The position numbers and the translations under genes were made by a program. DNA of 45,465 nucleotides from contig CAYXGT010000009.1 of assembly GCA_964464635.1 (NCBI GenBank), forward strand, positions 1 through 45,465, in the 5' to 3' direction. This document shows, piece by piece, positions 7,799-16,189 of the stretch; position 1 is the first letter of the stretch; every line of letters starts with the position of its first letter. Source of the stretch: CAYLMG01 sp964464635. GTDB lineage: Bacteria; Planctomycetota; Phycisphaerae; Sedimentisphaerales; Anaerobacaceae. Below the pieces are notes generated by a model, which was not told where the DNA came from, ran no database searches, and worked only from the letters and a program-made list of their open reading frames with translations.

Positions 7799-9379
7799 TT
7801 ATATATGACCAATTGAATCCAGGTGTTTTCGGCCGGACCTCAATTTTTGCAGAAATGAGCTTTTCTTAAACTCCAAAGTCCACTTTTTAAGGATAATCCA
7901 TCCGCCGAATCGAATGATGTGGTTACGCCAAGGCCGGTACCACCTTCTCCAGCCCAAGCCGAGATTATGTAAAAAGAAAACCAAACGAGGAAAAGACAAT
8001 ATATTCACTGCGATAGTAAAAAGGCACCTGAAGCGATAGATTTTCCTCATAATTTTCCTGGACGAGTCCTGCATCTGCTCAGGTTCAAATGGCTCATCAG
8101 GCTCAAAAACCGGGAAGCTGCCGTCGTAGTATTCCCAACCAACATCTTCAAGTGGATATATCCGCTGCTGCTCTTTGAGTCTCTGCCTCAATTCCGTACC
8201 GGGAAGAGGAACAGGAAGCAAAACCTGAACCGTATCGATTCTTGCCTTCCTGATAAAACGCTTAAAACGCCTGACTCGTTCAGCTACCGACATCTTGAAA
8301 TCCACGTCCGCGGCTTTCGGATAACCGAAGATAAACATACCATGTATGAAGAATCCGAATTTGTGAAATATCCTGGCCAGAGAGAGCATCTCATCAGACC
8401 TTATATGCTTGTGCATAACCTCTAACTCTTCCTCAATCGGCGATTCGAATCCGATAGCTACTGTTTTTACGCCGGCCCGGTGCATAGCCGAAAGTAACTC
8501 GCTGTCACGAGCTTTGTCCAGCCGTATCTGCACTGTCGTGTTGAGTCTTCTGCCTATTTTTTTCTGATATTGCTCGAACAAGCCGCAAAATCTGATTGTC
8601 TCGTCACGCTGCTGCCCGAACAAATCATCGACAATAAAGAAACGTTTCGCATTCCGATTTTCCACAAGCAGGCTTATGCTCTCAAGCAGCCGCTCTGAAC
8701 TGGCATATCGCGGCTTGCCTCGCACCGTGCAGAATTCGCAGTCCATCCCGCAGCCGCGCGTTCCTTCGACGGGGTATAACTTTATTCTTGCGTAGCGAAC
8801 CAGGGAAAAATCCGGCAATGGCAGCTTGTCGAAATCAGTCAAAGCTTCTCTCTTCGGCGTACACACAACCCGTCCGTTCTCCGCATACGCGATTCCATTA
8901 ACTTTATGTATATCCCCACTGCCTTCTATGGCACGCAATATCTCCTTAATCGTCTGCTCACCTTCGCCGAGAACCACGTAATCGATACCCGAAGAAAAGG
9001 CTTCAGCCCTGTTCTCTTCGGCAAAATGCTGACCTCCGGCAATAGTTAAAATACCAATCTGTCGGTAATAACGGGCGATTTCGTAAAGTCGCGGAATGGT
9101 ACTCGTCAATCCGCCGTAAAATCCCACAACATCTGCAGGCCTTAGCTGCTGTAATAACTCATGATTAGCTCCGCACGAATTGCTCCTGGGACCGTATCGC
9201 CCAAGGTTGTTCTCATCGATTACTTCGACATCCCATCCTTCCAGTTCACTGGCGGCACTCGCCACACAAACAGGCCCAAGAGCCGTGGTACTCTTGGCAA
9301 TATGAGAGTAAATATTGAATGCCGGATATGCCGGAATAACAATTCTTAACCTGCGTCTTTCTTTGGTTATCTTATTCAT
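7799..9379 (-). CDS. B12-binding radical SAM protein
   Basis: A 526-residue enzyme from the ATG at 9379, chosen over 9436 because GGGGAATTAATT precedes it and because the longer version runs into the neighbouring FKBP fragment. The N-terminal 170 residues form a Rossmann-like cobalamin-binding domain (LRIVIPAYPAFN, ADVVGFYGGLTSTIPRLYEI, ILTIAGGQH, YVVLGEGEQTI). The radical SAM core follows, with the cluster motif CGMDCEFC (CxxxCxxC) and then VDDLFGQQRDE, VAIGFESP and HGMFIFGYP. Members of this class carry out methylations or C-C bond chemistry on unactivated carbons. The C-terminal 130 residues are basic and aromatic with a hydrophobic stretch (FTIAVNILSFPRLVFFL), suggesting membrane contact. 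No substrate pathway is adjacent. It may act on a lipid or cofactor, but that is only inference. Confidence 0.88.
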   Translation of the reverse strand: MNKITKERRRLRIVIPAYPAFNIYSHIAKSTTALGPVCVASAASELEGWDVEVIDENNLGRYGPRSNSCGANHELLQQLRPADVVGFYGGLTSTIPRLYEIARYYRQIGILTIAGGQHFAEENRAEAFSSGIDYVVLGEGEQTIKEILRAIEGSGDIHKVNGIAYAENGRVVCTPKREALTDFDKLPLPDFSLVRYARIKLYPVEGTRGCGMDCEFCTVRGKPRYASSERLLESISLLVENRNAKRFFIVDDLFGQQRDETIRFCGLFEQYQKKIGRRLNTTVQIRLDKARDSELLSAMHRAGVKTVAIGFESPIEEELEVMHKHIRSDEMLSLARIFHKFGFFIHGMFIFGYPKAADVDFKMSVAERVRRFKRFIRKARIDTVQVLLPVPLPGTELRQRLKEQQRIYPLEDVGWEYYDGSFPVFEPDEPFEPEQMQDSSRKIMRKIYRFRCLFTIAVNILSFPRLVFFLHNLGLGWRRWYRPWRNHIIRFGGWIILKKWTLEFKKSSFLQKLRSGRKHLDSIGHI

Positions 9380-9407
9380 AATTAATTCCCCGCCCTGAAT
9401 ATAATCG

Positions 9408-9543
9408 TTAAACAATCTCAACCAGCTCAATATCAAACGTCAAATCCTTCCCCGCCAGAGGATGGTTTATATCCAATGTCACTTTTGATTCGGATACGTC
9501 TGTCACTTTCACGACCGTCATCTTACCATTCTGATTGTCAGTA
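9408..9543 (-). pseudogene. FKBP/SlyD-type isomerase, C-terminal fragment
   Basis: The minus-strand frame encodes DNQNGKMTVVKVTDVSES followed by VTLDINHPLAGKDLTFDIELVEIV and a stop at 9408. The DxNHPLAGKxLxFDIELVEI block is the diagnostic C-terminus of SlyD-like FKBP peptidyl-prolyl isomerases. The roughly 95 N-terminal residues, including the start and the first half of the active site, are absent. Upstream in this frame is only the out-of-frame reading of the Gly-rich tail of the RRM gene, giving an artificial Ala/Glu-rich string. The stop codon of the RRM gene overlaps the first FKBP codons (GAC AAT CAG). This looks like a deletion that joined two genes, or an assembly join. Confidence 0.78.
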
Positions 9544-9852
9544 GCTACGCCCGCCGCCGCGGCTTCCACCGTAGCCTCCTCCTCCTCGGCCGCTGTTTCT
9601 GCGGCTCCCAATTCTTGAGCGTGCCTCACTTACATTCATACTTCGCCCCTTTAAATCCTGATTGTGAAGACCGGTGATTGCTGTTTTCGCTTCGCTCTGA
9701 GAGGACATCATTACAAATCCGAATCCCCTTGACTCACCACTAATCCTGTCTTTCAAAAGATTGACAGATTCGACCTGACCGAAAGATTCGAAAGCCTGAC
9801 GCAAATCATCTTCTGTTACTTCTCCCGATAGGTTGCCTACATAGATATTCAT
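9538..9852 (-). CDS. RRM RNA-binding protein (Gly-rich tail)
   Basis: A 104-residue single RNA-recognition-motif protein like the small cold-responsive RNA chaperones of cyanobacteria and planctomycetes. RNP2 is IYVGNL (residues 3-8) and RNP1 is RGFGFVMM (42-49). The acidic turn EVTEDDLRQAFESFG and the closing LKGRSMNVSEAR are typical. The tail is rich in Gly, Arg, Ser and Tyr (RNSGRGGGGYGGSRGGGRSY). AAGGAAATTAAG precedes the ATG. The stop (TGA at 9538-9540) lies inside the FKBP fragment, so the natural 3' end of the gene may have been altered by the join, although a Gly-rich tail ending in SY is plausible. It probably binds single-stranded RNA in the cytoplasm. Confidence 0.92.
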   Translation of the reverse strand: MNIYVGNLSGEVTEDDLRQAFESFGQVESVNLLKDRISGESRGFGFVMMSSQSEAKTAITGLHNQDLKGRSMNVSEARSRIGSRRNSGRGGGGYGGSRGGGRSY

Positions 9853-10600
9853 CTTAATTTCCTTACCTTTCCTTAAACCTGAAATAATGTTTATGCCGCA
9901 ATTCCTGCCGGCATTGTTTTCAATTAAAGTACCTTGCTTAATAAAAACTGGCAGATTAAGAGAAATGATGAAAGAGGCAGATATCGAAGCTTTTGTTCCT
10001 TAGCGCTGTTTCTGCTGTTTCAACGCTCTGTTATACAATCATTTCAATTCAGCTATTACAAGACTATACTGGTAACATCGGCTGAATACAACAAATATAT
10101 TATTTTTTAGCAAAAATATTCGGCAAACGCACCTGTGTTTTCAGTCCATATCTATTAGAAAACCGATACATCCAGCCAAATCACATTTCGTGATTATTTT
10201 TTCAGATATTTTTCTCCGTTTAGCAGTCGCCGGAACTTGTCTCGCCGAAGGCGGATTTATCTCGGCGCAGCGAAGACGGAAGACGACTTTACACTTCACC
10301 ATTCCTTGTTCGATACTTGTCCTGCGTAGCCTTGGCGAAGACGGATTCGATATTCGTATTTTCTGTCCTTTGTCTTCCGCCTTCTGTCTTCTGTCCTCCG
10401 CCCTCCGCCTTCTGTGTCCTGTGTTCTGTGTCCTGTATTCTTTCTCCCCCCTTTTCCCAAAACCCACTTGACATTTACACCTGATATTCATAGACTTTAG
10501 GGTTTTACTAATATAATGTTGAATATTTAGAAACCTAAAAACAAGAAACAGTTCACAAAAGCAAAGACACAAATGCAGGATTCTGAAAGGAGTTATCATA
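9853..10600. other. Gene-free spacer between RRM gene and ppdK
   Basis: The 288 bp next to the RRM start are AT-rich and may form its leader and promoter. From about 10240 to 10345 the DNA reads as scattered CGCCGAAGGCGG, CGCAGCGAAGACGG and CTTGGCGAAGACGG words, followed by CATTCCTTGTTCGATAC and GATTCGATATTCG. These words recur in degraded form at 16.36-16.40 kb. Open frames on either strand here (10141-10599 minus, 10190-10471 plus) are translations of the repeats, not genes. Confidence 0.6.
10366..10446 (+). repeat. Tandem CTGTCCTCCGCC-type phrase tract
   Basis: An 80-bp run composed of near-identical 8-12-nt words: TTTGTCTTCCGCC, TTCTGTCTT, CTGTCCTCCGCC, CTCCGCCTTC, TGTGTCCTGTG, TTCTGTGTCCTGTATTC. 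The top strand is almost free of A. The same words occur at about 419-443, 640-660, 16333-16352, 18976-18999 and 22440-22495. No protein is encoded; the complementary strand gives an artificial QKAEDRRQKTE string. Confidence 0.85.
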
Positions 10601-13306
10601 ATGGCTGAAAAGAGGGTTTACTTCTTTGGCGGCGGCAAGGCCGAAGGAAATGCAAAAATGAAGAATCTTCTCGGCGGCAAGGGCGCAAATCTCGCGGAGA
10701 TGACCAACATCAAAATTCCCGTACCGCCAGGCTTTACCATTGCAACCAAAGTCTGCGATGAATATTACAAAAACAAGGGCAAATGGCCTAAAGGCCTAAA
10801 AGAAGAAATCGACAAAAACCTCGCAAAGCTCGAAAAGACAATGAACGCAAAACTCGGCGACCCCGACCGCCCGCTTCTCGTCAGCGTTCGCAGCGGCGCC
10901 GCCGTCTCAATGCCCGGCATGATGGACACCGTCCTCAATCTCGGCCTGAACGATAACGTCATAGAAGGCATCATCAAAAAAACCGGCAACCCGCGATTCG
11001 CTTACGACATTTATCGCAGGTTCATCGATATGTTCGGTGACGTCGTTATGGGCTGTGACCACGAGCATTTCGAGCATGAAATCGACAAAGCCAAGAAAAA
11101 AGCAGGCGTAAAACTCGACAACGAGCTCAATGCCGGCCAGCTCAAAGCCGTCGTCGATGCCTACAAAAAGGTGTACAAAAAGCACGTCGGCAAACTCTTC
11201 CCGCAGGACGGCCTGCAACAATTGCATCTCTCAATTAACGCCGTCATTGGTTCCTGGATGACGCCGCGAGCGGTCAAGTATCGCCAGCTCAACAAAATCA
11301 CCGGCCTGCTCGGTACCGCAGTCAACGTCCAGGCTATGGTCTTCGGAAATATGGGCGATAACTGTGCAACCGGCGTCTGCTTCACGCGAAATCCCAGCAA
11401 CGGCAAAAAGGAATTCTACGGCGAATTTCTCGTCAACGCTCAGGGCGAGGACGTCGTCGCAGGAATCAGAACCCCCCTGCCGATGAAGCAGCTAAACAAA
11501 ATAATGCCCAAATGCTACAAACAATTAACCTCACTTATGACCAGCCTCGAAAAGCACTACAAGGACATCCAGGATATGGAATTTACTGTTCAGGAAAATG
11601 TGCTCTATATTCTCCAGACGCGGACGGGCAAGCGGACAGCCGAGGCAGCCGTCAAGATTGCGGTCGATATGGTCAATGAGAGACTGATAACCAAAGAGCA
11701 GGCGGTAACAAGAGTCACCCCCGAACAGCTCGACAGACTCCTGCACCCGCATTTCGACCCGAAGGCAAAACGGGACGTAATCGCCAAAGGCCTGCCGGCA
11801 TCACCCGGAGCGGCGGTCGGACAGGTCGTCTTCAACGCGGAGACCGCTGAGGACTGGAAGAAAAAAGGCAAAAAGGTCGTCCTCGTTCGTATAGAGACCA
11901 GCCCGGAAGATATCGGCGGTATGGATGCTGCCGAAGGTATCCTGACAGCCCGCGGCGGTATGACAAGCCACGCCGCCGTCGTAGCCCGCGGAATGGGTAA
12001 ATGCTGCGTCGCAGGAGTGGACGCACTGAATATCAATTACAAAACTGCAAAAATGCTCGTCGGCAAGCTGACAATCAAGCAGGGTGACTTTATCAGCCTC
12101 GACGGCAGCAGTGGCGAGCTTATGAAAGGCAAACTCGAAACGGTCGAGCCGACAATGAGCGGCGATTTCGGTAAGTTTATGAAAATCTGCGACGGCGTGC
12201 GAAAGCTCGGCGTACGCACCAACGCCGATACACCCGAAGACGCAAAACGGGCAAGAGATTTCGGCGCCGAAGGTATAGGCCTCTGCAGAACGGAACATAT
12301 GTTCTTCGAGGGCGACCGTATCTGGGCGGTCAGAGAAATGATACTCGCAGCCGACGACTACGACGAAATGACAAACAAAATCAGCGCAGCTCAAACTGAT
12401 AAAGAAAAAAAGCAAATCGAAAAGCAATACTCAACCGTTAAAAAACAATTTGAAGGCTCACTGAAAAAACTGCTGCCCTACCAGCGAAGCGATTTCGAGG
12501 GCATCTTCACCGCAATGGCCGGACTGCCGGTAACAATCCGGCTGCTGGACCCGCCCCTGCACGAGTTCCTGCCCCAGGAGCAGGCAAACCAGGCTGAGAT
12601 GGCGAAGAGACTCCACGTAAAACCATCGGTAGTAAAGGCCAAGGTCGAGCAGCTCCACGAGCTAAACCCGATGCTCGGTCATCGAGGCTGCAGACTCGCC
12701 GTAACATACCCGCCTATCTACCGTATGCAGACAAGAGCAATCATCGAGGCCGCTCTTAACATAAAGAAAAAAGGCAAAATCGTCCTGCCCGAAATTATGA
12801 TACCGCTCGTCGGCGCGCTCGATGAGCTCAAATTCGTAAAGCAGCAGGTCCTCGAAGAGATTAAGCAGGTCTTCAAAGAAAAAAAATCGAAGCTCCACTT
12901 TATGATAGGTACGATGATTGAGATACCCAGGGCTGCGATAACCGCCGACGAGGTAGCAAAAGAGGCCGAGTTCTTCAGCTTCGGCACAAACGACCTGACG
13001 CAGATGACGATGGGCTTCTCGCGCGATGATGCGGGCAAATTCCTCGGCGAGTACGTCGAGCACGGAATCTACTCAGCCGACCCATTCCAGAAGCTCGACC
13101 AGGCCGGCGTCGGAAAGCTCGTCGAGATGGGAGTCAAGCTCGGCAGAAAGACAAGAAAGAACCTCAAGTGCGGCATCTGCGGCGAGCACGGCGGCGAGCC
13201 AAGCAGCATCGAGTTCTGTCACCGCGCAGGACTGAACTACGTCTCCTGCTCACCGTTCAGAGTCCCCATCGCAAGACTTGCCGCCGCACAGGCAGCAGTC
13301 CTTTAG
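10601..13306 (+). CDS. ppdK: Pyruvate, phosphate dikinase
   Basis: Interconverts pyruvate + ATP + phosphate and phosphoenolpyruvate + AMP + diphosphate in the cytoplasm; in anaerobes it often works in the glycolytic direction or with PEP carboxykinase. The 901-residue protein shows the full domain order. The ATP-grasp nucleotide-binding domain has GGKGANLAEM and VSVRSGAAVSMPGMMDT. The phosphohistidine domain has the catalytic His457 in GGMTSHAAVVARGMGKCC. The C-terminal PEP/pyruvate TIM barrel has GLCRTEHMF, RLLDPPLHEFLP, HRGCRL, FSFGTNDLTQMTMGFSRDD and CGICGEHGGEP (Cys857/Cys860). Length matches PPDK rather than PEP synthase. AAAGGAG lies 9 nt before the ATG and a strong terminator follows. 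pckG is 12 kb away and could share the PEP node. Confidence 0.98.
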   Translation: MAEKRVYFFGGGKAEGNAKMKNLLGGKGANLAEMTNIKIPVPPGFTIATKVCDEYYKNKGKWPKGLKEEIDKNLAKLEKTMNAKLGDPDRPLLVSVRSGAAVSMPGMMDTVLNLGLNDNVIEGIIKKTGNPRFAYDIYRRFIDMFGDVVMGCDHEHFEHEIDKAKKKAGVKLDNELNAGQLKAVVDAYKKVYKKHVGKLFPQDGLQQLHLSINAVIGSWMTPRAVKYRQLNKITGLLGTAVNVQAMVFGNMGDNCATGVCFTRNPSNGKKEFYGEFLVNAQGEDVVAGIRTPLPMKQLNKIMPKCYKQLTSLMTSLEKHYKDIQDMEFTVQENVLYILQTRTGKRTAEAAVKIAVDMVNERLITKEQAVTRVTPEQLDRLLHPHFDPKAKRDVIAKGLPASPGAAVGQVVFNAETAEDWKKKGKKVVLVRIETSPEDIGGMDAAEGILTARGGMTSHAAVVARGMGKCCVAGVDALNINYKTAKMLVGKLTIKQGDFISLDGSSGELMKGKLETVEPTMSGDFGKFMKICDGVRKLGVRTNADTPEDAKRARDFGAEGIGLCRTEHMFFEGDRIWAVREMILAADDYDEMTNKISAAQTDKEKKQIEKQYSTVKKQFEGSLKKLLPYQRSDFEGIFTAMAGLPVTIRLLDPPLHEFLPQEQANQAEMAKRLHVKPSVVKAKVEQLHELNPMLGHRGCRLAVTYPPIYRMQTRAIIEAALNIKKKGKIVLPEIMIPLVGALDELKFVKQQVLEEIKQVFKEKKSKLHFMIGTMIEIPRAAITADEVAKEAEFFSFGTNDLTQMTMGFSRDDAGKFLGEYVEHGIYSADPFQKLDQAGVGKLVEMGVKLGRKTRKNLKCGICGEHGGEPSSIEFCHRAGLNYVSCSPFRVPIARLAAAQAAVL

Positions 13307-13336
13307 TACCGGGTATCCGGTAATTCGAATGTAAAC

Positions 13337-13372
13337 AGGCCGGGTTGTCCTCGACTCGGCCTTTCTTTTTTT
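13337..13372 (+). terminator. Rho-independent terminator of ppdK
   Basis: Arms AGGCCGGGT and ACTCGGCCT form a 9-bp stem (one G:U) with an 8-nt loop, followed immediately by TTCTTTTTTT. It lies 31 bp after the ppdK stop. Confidence 0.92.
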
Positions 13373-13580
13373 AAACCGTAGATTTATGTGGATTTTGGTG
13401 TAAAATTTTTAAAATAAAGAATTGCAGCTTAGTCGGGAAAGGGTATAATATGTGTTTTAGATTCGTTTTTCTTCGTGACACAACATTGAACGGACGCGAA
13501 GGCCTGTTAAGTAAGCAAGCTATAGGAATACAATGATAAGCTGATTTTAATATAATACTGTTGAATTTAATGTCTACTAT

Positions 13581-15125
13581 ATGGATACACAAGAGAATAG
13601 CTTTGAAATAGAACCTGTTGAATCCAGGGAGTCTTTGTTGTCTCTTACTGCTAAATTCGGTGACAACGACCCACCACTTAAGCGAATTTTCCAGATTGTC
13701 CTATCGCAAGGGTGCAGGACAATCGTGGTTGAGAAAAACTACGAAGATGCCGAATATAGAAGTGAGTACGAGAATTTCTATAAAAAAATATTCAAGCCCC
13801 CTCCTGACAAAACCGAGCGCCTCCATTTTTTTTCTTGTGATGTAAAAAAGCAGGACATCGTCAAGCTTAGCACATTTCAAGATAACTATTTAGGTTTTTG
13901 TGTTCTCCGGCCCTTTATAAAACAAAGGGTAGCGAATGCCGTAATTAGCTCCATCAAAGAATCAAATAAACATAAGCGCTTGTTTATCTTGTGCTTGCAA
14001 AAATTCCCTGTAGAAATAAGCGTCAGCGAAAACAATACGCAGAAGCTTACTGTGGAAGGTTTTCCATTTATTCAACAAGATGGCCACTTTGGCCGCTGTT
14101 CGCACGTTTCCTTAACCACAATTAACCGCTTCTTAAAATTTGGCACGGGGGAAAAAGAGTGTGTTGTAAACGACATCGTTAGATATAGTAGTAAGGCAGT
14201 GGAAATAAAAAGCGAGGTTCCAGAGCCTGGCTTAAGCCCCTATCAAATTTCGCATACATTACAGGAAATGGGATACACGCCACTGATATATTGTTACTCT
14301 AATACAATTAAAGGTCGGTTCAGTGCTGAAAGAATACTTTATCACTATATGGAATCATGCATTCCCGTCATGTTGGGAGTTCATACTCCGTTGGGTTTCC
14401 ATGCATTAACAGTGATTGGTCATTCTTTTGAACCCGATTTATGGTGGCCTATAGCAAAGGTTGGATATTATGGTGAGAAACCATCAGGTGGAACACATCA
14501 CTGCAGTGCAAGTTGGGCTCAGAACTTTATTGTTAATGACGATAATCTCGGCCCATATATGGCCATACCCAAATGGTTTCTTACATTGATAGAAAATACG
14601 CGTGAGCTGATAATTGTAGTTCCTTTGCCTCGTGATGTCAACGTGCAAGGAGAAGATGTTGAAGAACGATCTTATCGGCTAGCGAAGGATGAGAGCGCCT
14701 TGGATTACATGAGTTCTCTAATGGAAGAAGAAAAATTGTCGAGCAAGACAAAAGATTGGTGCAGGACCTTTTTGAATCATCTTGTGACAGGGGACTTGGT
14801 TTTGAGAACATTCTTGGTAGATTCGAAAAAGTTTAAAGATACGCACCCGTCTGACGTCCTCCGACAGTTTTATCAAAGCATTGATATGCCACCTAAGATT
14901 TGGCTCACTGAGATTAGTATCCCCGAACTATTTAGTGTGCTTCGATTGAGAGTGGGAGAAGTAATTACCGACTCTACCAGAAACGTCAGATTCGGCGATA
15001 CATTCCTCACCCTTCACTTGCCCGGCATCTTGATCACCAGAGACCCAAATACAGGGAAAAGAGAATACTATTCCTTCCCTGACGACAGGCCGTTCTGCCA
15101 TGTGCTCAGAACAGCTTTTTCCTAG
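13581..15125 (+). CDS. Cysteine-peptidase-like protein of unknown role
   Basis: A 514-residue cytoplasmic protein (no signal peptide or membrane helix) that I do not recognise as a named family. The middle resembles the papain-like/C39 peptidase fold. Gln165-Gln166 and Cys173 sit in QQDGHFGRCSHVSLTTINRF, His274 in GFHALTVIGH, and an Asp/Asn pair in FIVNDDNLGPY (319-326), a Gln-Cys-His-Asp order and spacing typical of that fold. The N-terminal part has YLGFCVLRPF (104-112) before the catalytic region; the C-terminal 180 residues show no motif I can name. No good ribosome site precedes the ATG. The gene is more AT-rich than ppdK, suggesting acquisition. It ends 1 bp from the convergent small gene at 15127-15297. 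Peptidase activity is inferred only. Confidence 0.72.
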   Translation: MDTQENSFEIEPVESRESLLSLTAKFGDNDPPLKRIFQIVLSQGCRTIVVEKNYEDAEYRSEYENFYKKIFKPPPDKTERLHFFSCDVKKQDIVKLSTFQDNYLGFCVLRPFIKQRVANAVISSIKESNKHKRLFILCLQKFPVEISVSENNTQKLTVEGFPFIQQDGHFGRCSHVSLTTINRFLKFGTGEKECVVNDIVRYSSKAVEIKSEVPEPGLSPYQISHTLQEMGYTPLIYCYSNTIKGRFSAERILYHYMESCIPVMLGVHTPLGFHALTVIGHSFEPDLWWPIAKVGYYGEKPSGGTHHCSASWAQNFIVNDDNLGPYMAIPKWFLTLIENTRELIIVVPLPRDVNVQGEDVEERSYRLAKDESALDYMSSLMEEEKLSSKTKDWCRTFLNHLVTGDLVLRTFLVDSKKFKDTHPSDVLRQFYQSIDMPPKIWLTEISIPELFSVLRLRVGEVITDSTRNVRFGDTFLTLHLPGILITRDPNTGKREYYSFPDDRPFCHVLRTAFS

Positions 15126-15126
15126 A

Positions 15127-15297
15127 TTAGATTCTAAGAGGAGCCGTGAGAGATTTCTTTCGCCAATCATCAAGTTCATCAAAGATGGGTTGCAGTTCAC
15201 GCGTCCGTTTTTTCTCCCTTTCCTTCTCCACCTCTTCGGAAAACGGCTTCTGCGTTGGATGAATTTGAGGTTCTTTGTTAGTCATCACACTCTTCAT
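15127..15297 (-). CDS. Small hypothetical protein, 56 residues
   Basis: The ATG at 15297 is preceded by TAGGAGGT and a 6-nt gap, the best ribosome site in the neighbourhood, and by a promoter-like pair at 15320-15348. The product begins MKSVMTNKEPQIHPTQKPF and continues into a charged helix (SEEVEKEREKKRTRELQPIF), then DELDDWRKKSL. It has no signal peptide or membrane segment. The stop TAA is one base beyond the stop of the peptidase-like gene on the other strand, so the two genes meet tail to tail. Function unknown. The start used here is inside a longer TTG-initiated frame that reaches 15330; the longer form would lack a ribosome site. Confidence 0.65.
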   Translation of the reverse strand: MKSVMTNKEPQIHPTQKPFSEEVEKEREKKRTRELQPIFDELDDWRKKSLTAPLRI

Positions 15298-15319
15298 ATT
15301 AGTACCTCCTACCATCCAA

Positions 15320-15348
15320 ATTATACCCAATCATTTCTTTTTCTGCAA
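15320..15348 (-). promoter_or_regulatory. Sigma-70-type promoter for the small gene
   Basis: On the minus strand a perfect TATAAT (15320-15325) is 17 bp downstream of TTGCAG (15343-15348), with the start codon 22 bp further. The -35 box matches the consensus only in TTG, so the call leans on the perfect -10, ideal spacing and the excellent ribosome site that follows. Confidence 0.55.
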
Positions 15349-15447
15349 GAACAAACAATCCAGCATATTGATTTCATCGGCACGCGTCAAATCCCAACTT
15401 TTCAAGAAAAACCCGCATTTTTCTGCCTTCAACTCATAAGTTAAGCA

Positions 15448-16173
15448 ATGGAAGGGACTTACGTAAGAAAAAAAATTTTGTATTACCGCTATTTTATTAT
15501 GAGCGTCCTAAAGATTGTTGAAGAATTTTTAATATTTTCCCTTAGGAATATGTTTTCGAGGACTTTTTTCTCATTTCGGTCTCATTATTACCTGAGCCCT
15601 TCTGAAGTGTCTTTTTTAGACCTTTCCGCTACGATCCCTAACTGCTATGCGACGGGTGATGTCTCCAGCGGTAATGATTCCTCTGACATCGGAGGTTTCT
15701 GCGGCGAGAATACCTCAACATGTACGATTACCCGTTGTTATTCTACAGGATTCGTTTCGGCTGGAGATAATTCCAGCGATATCGGTGGTTTATGCGGTGA
15801 TAGTACATATGGCGCAGTGAATAACAGTTACTGGGATGTGAATACGTCCGGCCAAACAAGCAGCTATGGCGGGACCGATAAGACAACAACTGAAATGCAA
15901 ATGCAAAATACCTTTATCGGCTGGGATTTTGATGACGATTGGGCGATATGTGAGGGGACGAATTATCCAAGGCTGCAATGGCAGATACCTACCGCAGACT
16001 GGCTATGCCCCGACGGCGTGGACTTCCTCGATTACGCTCACTTCTCGTATTACTGGCTGAGTGAAGATTGTCCCGATTCCAACGACTGCAATTCTACTGA
16101 TTTCGACTTTTCCGGCAGCGTCGATTCCAATGACCTTAAAGTCTTCACAACCTACTGGCTCTTCGCAAAATAA
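15448..16173 (+). pseudogene. GLUG-repeat / dockerin-like protein, 5'-truncated
   Basis: Only the 3' two-thirds look like a real protein. From about 15635 two GLUG-type repeats are read (NCYATGDVSSGNDSSDIGGFCG and CYSTGFVSAGDNSSDIGGLCG at residues about 65-118). Next are NNSYWDVNTSGQTSSYGG and the block WDFDDDWAICEGTNYPRLQW, which ends many planctomycete GLUG proteins. The C-terminus has DGVDFLDYAHFSYYWL and DFDFSGSVDSNDLKVFTTYWL, paired calcium-binding dockerin-like loops usual for secreted proteins of this group. The first 60 residues (RKKILYYRYFIMSVLKIVEEF and onward) are unrelated, contain no proper signal peptide, and no ribosome site fits. The original protein was probably many hundreds of residues and secreted; this is a remnant. 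Confidence 0.7.
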
Positions 16174-16189
16174 AAAATCGAATCCTCTC

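Noticed and set aside
10141..10599. Minus-strand frame of 152 codons before ppdK
   Set aside because: It reads the CTGTCCTCCGCC tract backwards (QKAEDRRQKAED-like string); no ribosome site, no domain.
13026..13235. Ser/Ala-rich plus-strand frame inside ppdK
   Set aside because: Out-of-frame reading of conserved ppdK codons.
15100..15444. Plus-strand frame of 114 codons
   Set aside because: It overlaps the end of the peptidase-like gene and is antisense to the small gene that has a strong ribosome site.
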